Source of the DNA: Propionibacteriaceae bacterium
GTDB taxonomy: Bacteria; Actinomycetota; Actinomycetes; Propionibacteriales; Propionibacteriaceae
Reading direction: 5' to 3'
Length of the DNA: 60,984 bases
Assembly (NCBI GenBank): GCA_031261485.1
Contig: JAISJO010000048.1
Span: forward strand, 1 to 60,984
Numbering within the stretch: position 1 is the first letter of the stretch; every line of letters begins with the position of its first letter. Positions 1-8,722 of the stretch are shown piece after piece. The notes under the pieces are model-generated. The model was given only the letters and a program-made list of their open reading frames with translations. It was not told where the DNA came from and made no database searches. Made by a program: the position numbers and the translations under genes.

Positions 1-923
1 GACACCGTCCCCCGCACCGAAATCTGCAAACACATATCCCTCGTCGTCAATGTGTACGTCGACTGGGTCGCCCCAACAATCGGCTCCCCAGCGCGTAACC
101 ACTGATACGACACAGTCGCATCCGACGGAAACACGTTGAAAACCGAAGCAGTCAAGACCGACCCCACCGACGAACCACCAAACACCGACACCGACCCAAC
201 CATAATCGACCCATCCGGAGGCACCACAACAGTCATAATCCCAGAGAAAAAATCAGGGGCATGCCACTCGAACTTGTACCACCCATAATCAAGAAACGTG
301 ATAGTTCCCGCCAACGCATTGATCACATACCCGCCACCAGAAACCGACAACACAGGATGAGAACCATATTTGTCCGTCACCACAGGCAACAGATAATCCT
401 CCGTGACCGACCCACCCGGCAAAACCACACTCTGCGCATCCAGATACGCAGTCACAGACAAACCAGCCAACGGCGACATATCAGTGACCCGATTCCCGGA
501 AAGGTTCAGGTATGTGAGGCTGGTCAGACCACCCAAGGGCGACACATCACTGACCTGATTGCCGGAGAGGCCGAGGTTGGTGAGACTGGTCAACCCCGCC
601 AAGGGTGCCACGCTACTCACCACATTTAAGTAAAGCGTGAGGGTGTGGAGACTCGTGAAGGCTTCCAGTCCAGTGAGGTTGGCGATCCCCCTGTTTGGGC
701 AACTCAGGGATGCGAGTGTCTGGGCTTGGGATATGGTCACTGTTGCGCCGCTAGGCTGGCCGAGGGCCGAGTTTATGCAGGCCCGCAGATTAGTGTCAGG
801 AATAGTCACCGGATCATTAGGACCAGCCGACGCGACCGGAGCAACCCCAGCCAACACACCCACAGCCAATACCAAAGCAGTGCCCACCCCGAGCAGACGA
901 GTAGGAAGACGAGTAGAACGCAT
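1..923 (-). CDS. Secreted leucine-rich-repeat surface protein, 3' end beyond left edge
   Basis: This reading frame is open to the left edge, so only the first 307 residues are visible. It starts at ATG 923-921, preceded by AGAAGGAGCC. A signal peptide (MRSTRLPTRLLG, hydrophobic core, cleavage near ASA-G) is followed by a short LRR block of about four 22-residue units (LxxLxxLxLxxNxVSDVxPL type), then a beta-rich linker and the beginning of the Ig-like module (SYQWLRAGEPI, DMCL). It is a close paralog of the complete gene at 938-2782, but that gene has about twice as many LRR units. By analogy the missing part should carry three SLH repeats. It lies 14 bp after that gene in the same direction and is probably co-transcribed. 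The role is likely adhesion or surface-layer function; the ligand is unknown. Confidence 0.85.
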   Translation of the reverse strand, partial: MRSTRLPTRLLGVGTALVLAVGVLAGVAPVASAGPNDPVTIPDTNLRACINSALGQPSGATVTISQAQTLASLSCPNRGIANLTGLEAFTSLHTLTLYLNVVSSVAPLAGLTSLTNLGLSGNQVSDVSPLGGLTSLTYLNLSGNRVTDMSPLAGLSVTAYLDAQSVVLPGGSVTEDYLLPVVTDKYGSHPVLSVSGGGYVINALAGTITFLDYGWYKFEWHAPDFFSGIMTVVVPPDGSIMVGSVSVFGGSSVGSVLTASVFNVFPSDATVSYQWLRAGEPIVGATQSTYTLTTRDMCLQISVRGTV

Positions 924-937
924 AATAAAGGCTCCTT

Positions 938-2782
938 CTATCCAGTGTTGCACTGGATGCCATTGGGATACGCAGTGCACTGCAAGTGTTGGTTGGCAAG
1001 CCTGTTCAAGAACGCAGCCATCGACCCACGATTCACCGCATTACCCGGCTGATAAAGCAACTGCCCACCCACCATCGTGCCAGCAGTAATGTTCTTACTC
1101 GCCAACCACGAAATCGTCTTATAGAACGTATGCGCCTTGGGCACATCCGTGAACGGTGAAGTGGCAGGCGCAGTGTAGGTTGGAGACCCCGACAACCGAT
1201 ACATAAACGCAGACATCGACCCACGATTCACCACATTATTCGGCTGATAATACGGCAACCCACCAATCGTGACACCCACCGTGATACCCGACGCAGCCAG
1301 CCACGTAATCTCTTTATAGAACTTGTGAGTCTTCGGAACATCCGTGAACGGAGACGTCGCCGGAGGCGTCCACGTCGGCGAACCAGCCATCCGATACAAG
1401 AACGCCGCCATCGAACCACGGTTCACCGGATCAGACGGACTAAACATCCCAGACCCAGTCCCAGTCGTCACACCCGTCTGCGCAGCCCAACAAATCGCAT
1501 TACGGAACGTATGCGACGACGGCACATCCGAAAACACAGGACCCGTCCTCGACGCCGACACCTTACTGCCGCTCGTGTACCCAGGCTTCGACGCCGTCAC
1601 CTGCACAGACAACTGCAAACACATATCCCTCGTCGTCAACGTGTACGTCGACGCTGTCGCCCCCACAATCGGCTCCCCAGCCCGCAACCACTGATACGAC
1701 AAAGTCGCATCCGACGGAAACACGTTGTCAACCGAAGCAGTCAGGACCGAGCCCACGGACGAACCACCGGACACCGTCACCGACCCAACCATAGTCGACC
1801 CAGGCGGAGGCACCACGACAGTCAAAGTCCCAGAGAAGGGACTAGCACCAAGAATGTTCCACGTGAACTCGTACCACCCATAATCAAGAAAGGTGATAGT
1901 CCCCGCCAACGCATTGATCACATACCCGCCACCAGAAACCGACAACACAGCGTGATTGCCATTCTTGGTCGTCACCACAGGCAACTGATAATCCTTCGTG
2001 AGAGACCCACCCGGCAAAACCACACTCTGCGAGGCCAGACTCATATACGCAGTCAAACCACCCAAGGGCGACGCATCCATGACCTGATTGCCGTTAAGGC
2101 TCAGGGATGTGAGGCTGGTCAACCCCGCCAAGGGCGACACATCACTGATCTGATTGTAGGAAAGGTCGAGGCCGGTGAGGCTGTACAGCCCCGCCAACGC
2201 CGACACACTGCTGACCTGATTGTCGTAAAGACTCAGCCAGTTGAGGCTGGTCAACCCCGCCAACGCCGACACATTGGTGACGTGATTGTGGGCGAGGTTC
2301 AAGCTGGTGAGGCTGGTCAAGCCACCCAAGAGCGCCACGTCACTGACCTGATTGTTGGAAAGGTCGAGGATGGTGAGACTGGTCAGCCCCGCCAAGGGTG
2401 TCACGCTACTCACCTGATTGTGGTAAAGGTCGAGCTTGGTGAGGTTGGTCAACCCCGCCAAGGGTGTCACGCTACTCAGCATATTGGCGTAAAGTTCGAG
2501 GGTGTGGAGACTCGTGAAGGCTTCCAGCCCAGTGAGGTTGAAGATCCCCCTGTTTGGGCAACTCAGGGATGTGAGTGTCTGGGCTTGGGATACGGTTACT
2601 GTTGCGCCGTGAGGTTGTCCGAGGACGGTGTTGATGCAGACACGCAGACTAGAGTCGGAAAACAGCACCGGATCATTGGGACCAGCCGACGCGACCGGAG
2701 CAACCCCTCCCAACACACCCACAGCCAACACCAAAGCTGTGCCCGCCCCGATCAGGCGCGCAGAAAAACGAGTAGAACGCAT
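938..2782 (-). CDS. Secreted LRR protein with C-terminal SLH triplet (internalin-like layout)
   Basis: 614 residues from ATG 2782, chosen because GAAGGAG lies 8 bases upstream and a signal peptide follows directly; a longer frame to 2839 would put 19 residues before the signal peptide. After the cleavage site (ASA-G) come about eight 22-residue LRR units (residues about 60-235), a beta-rich linker, an Ig-like module (about 340-410; SYQWLRAGEPI, DMCL) and three SLH-like repeats (about 415-595). Each SLH repeat has an FxDVPxxHxFY head and a VNRGSMxAF tail. The chain ends in a conserved C-x8-C tail. The LRR-linker-Ig order recalls listerial internalins, but the anchoring is SLH rather than LPXTG. 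It is the middle gene of a three-gene run (5964 to beyond 1). Surface location is inferred from the signal peptide and the SLH repeats. Confidence 0.88.
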   Translation of the reverse strand: MRSTRFSARLIGAGTALVLAVGVLGGVAPVASAGPNDPVLFSDSSLRVCINTVLGQPHGATVTVSQAQTLTSLSCPNRGIFNLTGLEAFTSLHTLELYANMLSSVTPLAGLTNLTKLDLYHNQVSSVTPLAGLTSLTILDLSNNQVSDVALLGGLTSLTSLNLAHNHVTNVSALAGLTSLNWLSLYDNQVSSVSALAGLYSLTGLDLSYNQISDVSPLAGLTSLTSLSLNGNQVMDASPLGGLTAYMSLASQSVVLPGGSLTKDYQLPVVTTKNGNHAVLSVSGGGYVINALAGTITFLDYGWYEFTWNILGASPFSGTLTVVVPPPGSTMVGSVTVSGGSSVGSVLTASVDNVFPSDATLSYQWLRAGEPIVGATASTYTLTTRDMCLQLSVQVTASKPGYTSGSKVSASRTGPVFSDVPSSHTFRNAICWAAQTGVTTGTGSGMFSPSDPVNRGSMAAFLYRMAGSPTWTPPATSPFTDVPKTHKFYKEITWLAASGITVGVTIGGLPYYQPNNVVNRGSMSAFMYRLSGSPTYTAPATSPFTDVPKAHTFYKTISWLASKNITAGTMVGGQLLYQPGNAVNRGSMAAFLNRLANQHLQCTAYPNGIQCNTG

Positions 2783-2799
2783 AATGAAAACTCCTTCAA

Positions 2800-5700
2800 T
2801 CAGGTGGCGCACTGGATGCCATTGGGATATGCGGCACATTGCAGATGCTGGTTGGCAAGCCGATTCAAGAACGCCGCCATCGACCCACGATTCACCGCAT
2901 TACCCGGCTGGTAAAGCAACTGTCCGCCCACCATCGTGCCAGCCGTAATGTTCTTACTCGCCAACCACGCAATCGTCTTATAGAACGTATGCGCCTTGGG
3001 CACATCCGTGAACGGTGGAGTAGCAGGCGCAGTATAGGTTGGAGACCCCGACAACCGATACATAAACGCAGACATCGACCCACGATTCACCACATTGTCC
3101 GGCTGATAATACGGCAACCCACCAATCGTGACACCCACCGTGATACCTGAGGCGGCTAGCCACGTGATCTCTTTGTAGAACTTGTGAGTCTTCGGAACAT
3201 CCGTGAACGGAGACGTCGCCGGAGGCGTCCACGCAGGCGAACCAGCCATCCGATACAAGAACGCCGCCATCGAACCACGATTGACCGGATCAGACGGACT
3301 ATACATCCCGACCCCAGTCCCGACGGTCACACCCTTTTGTGCGACCCAACAAATCCCACTATAGAACGTATGCGACGACGGCACATCCGTGAACACCGGA
3401 CCCGCCACCACAGACGACGTCACACTCGAATTCTCGTATCCCGACTTCGACACCGTCACACGCACAGAAATCGGCAAACACATGTCTCTTGTTGTGAGTG
3501 TGTAGGTCGACTTGGTCGCCCCAGCAATCGGCTGACCGCCCCGCAACCACTGATACGACACCAGTGTCGGAGTCGGCACAATCGCACCAGGAGTCGCAGT
3601 CAACACCTGACCAACCTGCGAAGTACCGCTCACGCTGACCGACGTGAACGAGAACGTCCCCGGCGACCCACCAAACACAATGTTCACACCCGTGACGGTC
3701 TGACCCGAGGCAGCGTGAGCGAGTGTGATCGGCCCGTTCGGGAGGGGCGCAGCCATAAGGCCGCCCTCGGCCCAAGGTGACCACACATTGTCAGCAGTGT
3801 ATCCACCATGCCAGGCATCCGTGTAGCCCGGGGTGCGCCCGAAGAACACGTAGTCCACCCCCGGAATAGCCCGGTTGAAGGTGAAGGTGCCATCCAACGC
3901 CACGGCGGCATAGGAACAATACGGTTCCACATCGCCGGGACCGTTAGTGACGAGGGCAAGCGGACCCGCCATGCCCATCCCGCCAACCACGTAGTTCCGG
4001 TAGTACGTCTGACCATTCAGGACGAACACGGGGCAGACATAAACAATGATGTCTACCCACATTCCATACCCTCCGCCGTATGTTGCATCCGCAACCACCG
4101 AAAGCGGCGAGACTGTCCCCGTGATGACGCCCGGCTGCACTGCCGTGATATCCACAGCAGCAACATTGCCTCCTGCCGCAGCGGCGGTAACAATCGTCAC
4201 TCCGGCGTGAGGCAAGGACAAATTGACACTACCAACGAATCCGCCATAGTACGTGGTCAGGTAGTCGATAGAACCGTCGTACACATAGGCCGAGACCACG
4301 TACCCCCCGCCTGGAACGAGCCCGTCGACAGTGTAGACGCCTGAAGGCTCAAGGTAGTCGCCAAGGCACTCTCCGACGCCGGTGCCGGCTGCATTCACCA
4401 AACACGCAGTCACATATCCATAGCCGTCGATCCCAGGAGCGGGGGTAACAGTCCCAGAAATGGACGACCCGACAACCATGGTGATATCCACACCCGACAC
4501 AGTCTGTCCATAAGTGACACCCGACAGGACCGTCACACCACTGGTGGGAATCGTCGGGATCGGCCCCGAATACTGCCCATAATACGTCGCAGGGTAACCC
4601 TCCACGTCGGCTCTGACCACATAGTTGGGTCCAGGAGTCACTTGGGCATAGAAGGTTCCATCGGTTGCGGGTGATATCGAGTCGACCTCATACAGGACCC
4701 CGCCCGTGCCCACCCGATATATGGAGACGCTGCCAGCCACGTCCCCCCAATAGTCGGTGGGAAGGGCACCGCCACCAGGCACAGACACCGTGCCTGTGAT
4801 GTACGCAGCAGCGTTCGATGCGATATTCTTACCCGCGAGCGTCCACCCTGCAGAAGGAGCCGTCACCGGTGTGACATCCGGCAGGTCGAGGAATGCCTCG
4901 TCCAAATGCAGGGAGACGCCGGTCCAGCCCCCATAGCAGGCAGTCATGAGGCCCTCGGGAGTTGACTGGATGTCATTGGCGCACACGACATACTGTGCTC
5001 CCGGAAGGAGGCCTGTCAGAGTGTATTGACCATTGGGCCCGAAGCTGATGTCACCCCACCACTCAAGGTCAGTGGCCCCACCGGGGAGAGTCACCACCTC
5101 ATAGGCAGTGACTGTCCCAGAATATCCGTAACCATCGTCAGTCAGCGCGTAACCGACGGGGGCACTCACGGTCCCAGAAATCGAAGAAGCAAGTGCCAAG
5201 GTGATGTTCTGGTTGGTGAGTGTGCCACCCGCCGCCGGACCAGTCACGAGGGTGACCCCAGCAACTCCGGCGAGCTCATGGACCGTCCTACCCGAGTGCC
5301 CACCAAGATAAGTGTCAAGATATCCACTCAACGAGGCATAGACGACGTACTGGCTCCCAGGTTCGACCGCCGCCGACCAAGTCGGCGTTGGAGGATCCCA
5401 AGGAGCGATGGACCGGAGACTCTCGCAGGAGTTCACCCAGTCGTCCGAAACCTCGCACAGAAACACTTGCGCGTGCTCGTACTCAAGAGGATTCTTGGGG
5501 GTCGGTTGAGAATTAGGTGTCACAGTCCCAGAGACGACTGCCCCCAACGCAGCGTGAATTGTGTAGGGGCCCTCGTAATCGTAGTACGGACGGATGGCAA
5601 CGTAGACTGTCTGACCGGCAGCCAAGATGTGCGCGAGACGGAAGTTCCCATTCCCGCCACCATCGTCGTTGTATGCCAACTGAAAACCGCCGGCATCATA

Positions 5701-5964
5701 GAGGTTGCCGTACACATCATTGCCACCGGCATTCGACGTGAAAATCCACGCCCCTGCCTGTGGCGCGGTGAACCGGAACCAGTCCGTGTCCCCGAAGAAA
5801 TCTATGGTCCCAGACACATCAGTTGCTGGATCGATCCAGCCGCAGGTCGTCGATATGTCACCGGCACAATCATCCGGACCAACGGCCAAGGCTGGTGCGG
5901 TACCCCCGACACAAAACAATGATAACGCAAAAGCAAGAGCAATTGGAGTAACGCGACGGAACAT
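2800..5964 (-). CDS. Large secreted multi-repeat surface protein with SLH triplet
   Basis: 1054 residues from ATG 5964 (AGAAGGAG upstream; the frame extends to 6033 but that part precedes the signal peptide). After the signal peptide, residues about 35-130 resemble a PPC domain (DWFRFTAPQAGAW, YNDDGGGNG). Then come about six carboxypeptidase-regulatory-like beta modules, each opening with ISGTVxxP or a close variant (about 130-770), an Ig-like module (about 770-845; SYQWLRGGQPI, DMCL), three SLH repeats (about 855-1035) and a C-x8-C tail. No catalytic motif was seen, so it is probably a structural adhesin or stalk. A good promoter lies at 6032-6060. Its SLH coding segment is nearly identical at DNA level to that of the next gene downstream. 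Confidence 0.87.
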   Translation of the reverse strand: MFRRVTPIALAFALSLFCVGGTAPALAVGPDDCAGDISTTCGWIDPATDVSGTIDFFGDTDWFRFTAPQAGAWIFTSNAGGNDVYGNLYDAGGFQLAYNDDGGGNGNFRLAHILAAGQTVYVAIRPYYDYEGPYTIHAALGAVVSGTVTPNSQPTPKNPLEYEHAQVFLCEVSDDWVNSCESLRSIAPWDPPTPTWSAAVEPGSQYVVYASLSGYLDTYLGGHSGRTVHELAGVAGVTLVTGPAAGGTLTNQNITLALASSISGTVSAPVGYALTDDGYGYSGTVTAYEVVTLPGGATDLEWWGDISFGPNGQYTLTGLLPGAQYVVCANDIQSTPEGLMTACYGGWTGVSLHLDEAFLDLPDVTPVTAPSAGWTLAGKNIASNAAAYITGTVSVPGGGALPTDYWGDVAGSVSIYRVGTGGVLYEVDSISPATDGTFYAQVTPGPNYVVRADVEGYPATYYGQYSGPIPTIPTSGVTVLSGVTYGQTVSGVDITMVVGSSISGTVTPAPGIDGYGYVTACLVNAAGTGVGECLGDYLEPSGVYTVDGLVPGGGYVVSAYVYDGSIDYLTTYYGGFVGSVNLSLPHAGVTIVTAAAAGGNVAAVDITAVQPGVITGTVSPLSVVADATYGGGYGMWVDIIVYVCPVFVLNGQTYYRNYVVGGMGMAGPLALVTNGPGDVEPYCSYAAVALDGTFTFNRAIPGVDYVFFGRTPGYTDAWHGGYTADNVWSPWAEGGLMAAPLPNGPITLAHAASGQTVTGVNIVFGGSPGTFSFTSVSVSGTSQVGQVLTATPGAIVPTPTLVSYQWLRGGQPIAGATKSTYTLTTRDMCLPISVRVTVSKSGYENSSVTSSVVAGPVFTDVPSSHTFYSGICWVAQKGVTVGTGVGMYSPSDPVNRGSMAAFLYRMAGSPAWTPPATSPFTDVPKTHKFYKEITWLAASGITVGVTIGGLPYYQPDNVVNRGSMSAFMYRLSGSPTYTAPATPPFTDVPKAHTFYKTIAWLASKNITAGTMVGGQLLYQPGNAVNRGSMAAFLNRLANQHLQCAAYPNGIQCAT

Positions 5965-6031
5965 AGGATGCACTCCTTCTCCCCCAGACTCCTTCGCCCA
6001 GATTGAAGGAACAGAGGTGATGTTGAGGTAC

Positions 6032-6060
6032 ATAATGACCTACCGCAGGGAATATGTCAA
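6032..6060 (-). promoter_or_regulatory. Sigma-A-type promoter for the SLH surface-protein run
   Basis: On the minus strand TTGACA (6060-6055) is followed by a 17-bp spacer and CATTAT (6037-6032). The -35 is a perfect consensus match and the -10 differs at one or two positions. The start would lie near 6025, giving a leader of about 60 bases before ATG 5964. It sits in the 187-bp gap after the metalloprotease gene, so the three genes from 5964 leftwards probably form their own transcription unit. Confidence 0.75.
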
Positions 6061-6151
6061 GTGCCCTGATCAGACCTCATTTTGAACGGTCAAGCGCGCC
6101 CGATGGGACAGCCCCTGACTGCTACAAGATTCAGGTTTGCTTTCCCCTCCG

Positions 6152-8623
6152 TCACGTGGCGCAGCCGATTCCGTTGGGATACGTGGTGCATTGCAGATGT
6201 TGGCTTGCGAGTCGGCTCAAGAATGCCGCCATCGACCCGCGATTCACCGGATTCGACGGCTGATACACAAACTGCCCATTCACCGTCGTGCCAGCCGTGA
6301 TGTTCTTACTCGCCAACCACGCGATCGTCCTATAGAACGTATGAGCCGTCCCAACATCAGCAAACGTCGGAGTGGCAGGCGCAGTATAGGTTGGAGAACC
6401 CGACAACCGATACATGAACGCAGACATCGACCCACGATTCACCACATTATTCGGCTGATAATACGGCAGCCCACCAATCGTGACACCTACCGTGATCCCA
6501 GTCGCCGCCAACCACGTGATCTCTTTATAGAACTTGTGAGTCTTCGGCACATCCGTGAACGGAGACGTCGCCGGAGATGTCCACGTCGGCGACCCAGCCA
6601 TGCGATACAAGAACGCAGCCATCGAACCCCGGTTCACCGGATCAGACGGGCTATAGTTCCCGGCCCCAGTCCCCACCGTCACACCAGTCAAGGCAGCCCA
6701 ACAAATCGGACCATAGAACGTATGCGCTGGGCTGACATCGTTGAACAGCGGACACACACTCACGGAATAGTTGATGCCGTATGCCTCAGGATCGTAAGCC
6801 GCTGCCGCGACATACAACACCTCCCCCTTGGTCATCGGTTGGATCATCATGAACTGGTTGCTGTAAGGCTCCACAGCAGCGTATCCATCATCATTTTCTG
6901 TGATGTAGACGGCATTCGCATCAAGCAGAACTCCGTACATGTCCTCCGTGCTGGCCGAGAAGATGACGTAGTCACTGGTTATGGGCGCCGTGAACTCGAA
7001 CCAATCCCAGTCGTCGGCAAAGTCAATCCTCGAAGAGGTCCTCCAATCTCCCTTGGCGATCACACAGGAAGAGGACTGCGTGTCACCGCAGGCGTCGCCA
7101 ACTGAAACCACGCTCCAACTGACGGTGGCCGATGCCGCAGACATAGCCGTCAGAGTGATGGACAACTTGCCATCGGCCGAAATGAAGGTTTGACCCACTG
7201 TGAGATACACCGAAGGGTCCCAGAAATTGTAGTTGTACTTGGCGTTATTGGCAGGTTGGAAGAGCCAGGTCTCACGCGCATTGAAGTCGAGGATTGCCAA
7301 GCCGAGATTCGTGTTGCCACTGCGCCGATACTCGACGCCATAGAGCGACCCATACCCATCATCGACAGTGAAGACAATTCCCTGTTGGGCTACTGTGTTG
7401 TTGGCCACTGGGCTCAGTGTGGCTGACCCGGTTGACGCACCCGCAGTCTTGATTCTTCGAATGCCTTCACCATCTCTCAGTATCCCCAACTGATACTTGC
7501 GGATGGCTCCCCAGCCTCCGTCTCCCGGGCTGCCCATGGTCTCCCAATTGTCACCGTACGCGGCGGCTTGGCAGTTCGTGCTGTTGGCCTGATTCCATGT
7601 GACGGTGCCCGACACCTGCTGGCACTGGATGCGCTCCGAATGGTACAGCCCTAAATTGTGGCCCATTTCGTGAATGATTCCCACCACTGTGTCCGCAGGT
7701 GGGGTGGCGTTTCCCGGCACACGGAAGGTGAGCAACCCACCGAAATTGGCACTGACGCCATATCCGACGTTGCCATAACCGGCTACATTCTGGTTGGGCG
7801 CGCATTGCGCCTCATTCTCAAGAACGATGAGGTGACGCCGACTCGGCGCCGTGTAATAGGTCGCCGAATGGCCGAACTGCGCCGCCGCAGCCTGCCACTG
7901 GTTCTCGTGATCCTGATCTGAGTTTGTGCAGATCACGGAAGAGTACATCCGCTTGATCGACGCCGCCTGCATGGTGAAGCGATTGTCCAGAGTAGTGCGC
8001 ATTCGAGCCTGAACCTGCGCCATGTAAGCGTTGATTGTCGCATCGGTAATCCAGTTCACGTTTCCGTTAGGTGGTGTCACCACCACGATGTCTGCCACAT
8101 GGGCCAGCGACGTGGCACTGACAATGTCAAGGGTCTTCGGAGTGGACTCGATGACAAGATTGGCCAGGGTCAGTGGAGAGTCTCCAAGCGACACCCGCTC
8201 CAGAACCTGGACACCCAGGTCGGAGGACGCGGGCAGTTCGTTGTCCTCGTCAAGATACGGCTTCACCTTGTCAGGGGAGACTTGAGGCAGAGTGTCGACG
8301 ACTGCTTGTGGGACAGTCCCTGTGACTGTCACCTCCATGCCAGGCTCCAACTGGTCGATCAGAGCGGCGTCAGTCACTGACACCCACTTCCCCTCAGGGG
8401 TCACGATGCCGGTGCGCATCTCGCCGCCTTCTTCACCGAGAACCGCGTCTATCGCGATGACCCGAACGGTCCCAGTGATCTCAAGGTGCAGCGGCTGCCT
8501 TCCAGGCGATTCTGCTTGCGCTAGCGAGGCGGTCCCAAGGGACATGGTCAGCGCAACTCCAAGTGCTGCGCATATACTCACCCGGCGACTTTGCCGGGTC
8601 TGATTCATACTGGAAATACTCAT
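6152..8623 (-). CDS. Secreted zinc metalloprotease with PPC-like domain and SLH triplet
   Basis: 823 residues; ATG 8623 has GGAG 8-9 bases upstream, whereas the in-frame ATG at 8608 has none. A signal peptide ends near AQA-E. The zinc site HEMGHNLGLYH (about residues 318-328) is the HExxHxxGxxH signature of metzincins; the spacing and the following Met-containing segment (ETMGSPGD) fit the Met-turn. The subfamily (reprolysin-like or M43-like) is not decided. A PPC-like beta domain follows at about 526-620 (DWDWFEFTAPITSDY), then three SLH repeats (about 626-810) and a C-x8-C tail. The residues before the protease domain probably form a propeptide. Likely role: processing of surface or host proteins while attached to the wall. 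Confidence 0.88.
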   Translation of the reverse strand: MSISSMNQTRQSRRVSICAALGVALTMSLGTASLAQAESPGRQPLHLEITGTVRVIAIDAVLGEEGGEMRTGIVTPEGKWVSVTDAALIDQLEPGMEVTVTGTVPQAVVDTLPQVSPDKVKPYLDEDNELPASSDLGVQVLERVSLGDSPLTLANLVIESTPKTLDIVSATSLAHVADIVVVTPPNGNVNWITDATINAYMAQVQARMRTTLDNRFTMQAASIKRMYSSVICTNSDQDHENQWQAAAAQFGHSATYYTAPSRRHLIVLENEAQCAPNQNVAGYGNVGYGVSANFGGLLTFRVPGNATPPADTVVGIIHEMGHNLGLYHSERIQCQQVSGTVTWNQANSTNCQAAAYGDNWETMGSPGDGGWGAIRKYQLGILRDGEGIRRIKTAGASTGSATLSPVANNTVAQQGIVFTVDDGYGSLYGVEYRRSGNTNLGLAILDFNARETWLFQPANNAKYNYNFWDPSVYLTVGQTFISADGKLSITLTAMSAASATVSWSVVSVGDACGDTQSSSCVIAKGDWRTSSRIDFADDWDWFEFTAPITSDYVIFSASTEDMYGVLLDANAVYITENDDGYAAVEPYSNQFMMIQPMTKGEVLYVAAAAYDPEAYGINYSVSVCPLFNDVSPAHTFYGPICWAALTGVTVGTGAGNYSPSDPVNRGSMAAFLYRMAGSPTWTSPATSPFTDVPKTHKFYKEITWLAATGITVGVTIGGLPYYQPNNVVNRGSMSAFMYRLSGSPTYTAPATPTFADVGTAHTFYRTIAWLASKNITAGTTVNGQFVYQPSNPVNRGSMAAFLSRLASQHLQCTTYPNGIGCAT

Positions 8624-8722
8624 GGCAGGGGCTCCATTGCGGTCGATGAATAATGGCTACACAATAGCGCAATAATGTCGGTTCATCGTCCGCCATCCAG
8701 TATTTATTGCGGAACACTCTTT

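Noticed and set aside
2080..2500. Regularly spaced repeats that look CRISPR-like by period
   Set aside because: The period is 66 bp in coding frame and the repeats translate to 22-residue LRR units; there are no unique spacers and no cas genes.
1325..2914. Long plus-strand open frame (529 codons) with Arg/His-rich translation
   Set aside because: It is antisense to the LRR-SLH gene; similar Arg-rich frames appear opposite every SLH gene (for example 3184-3780, 6137-7105, 31463-32251), as expected from the codon bias of the repeats. No ribosome site or family.
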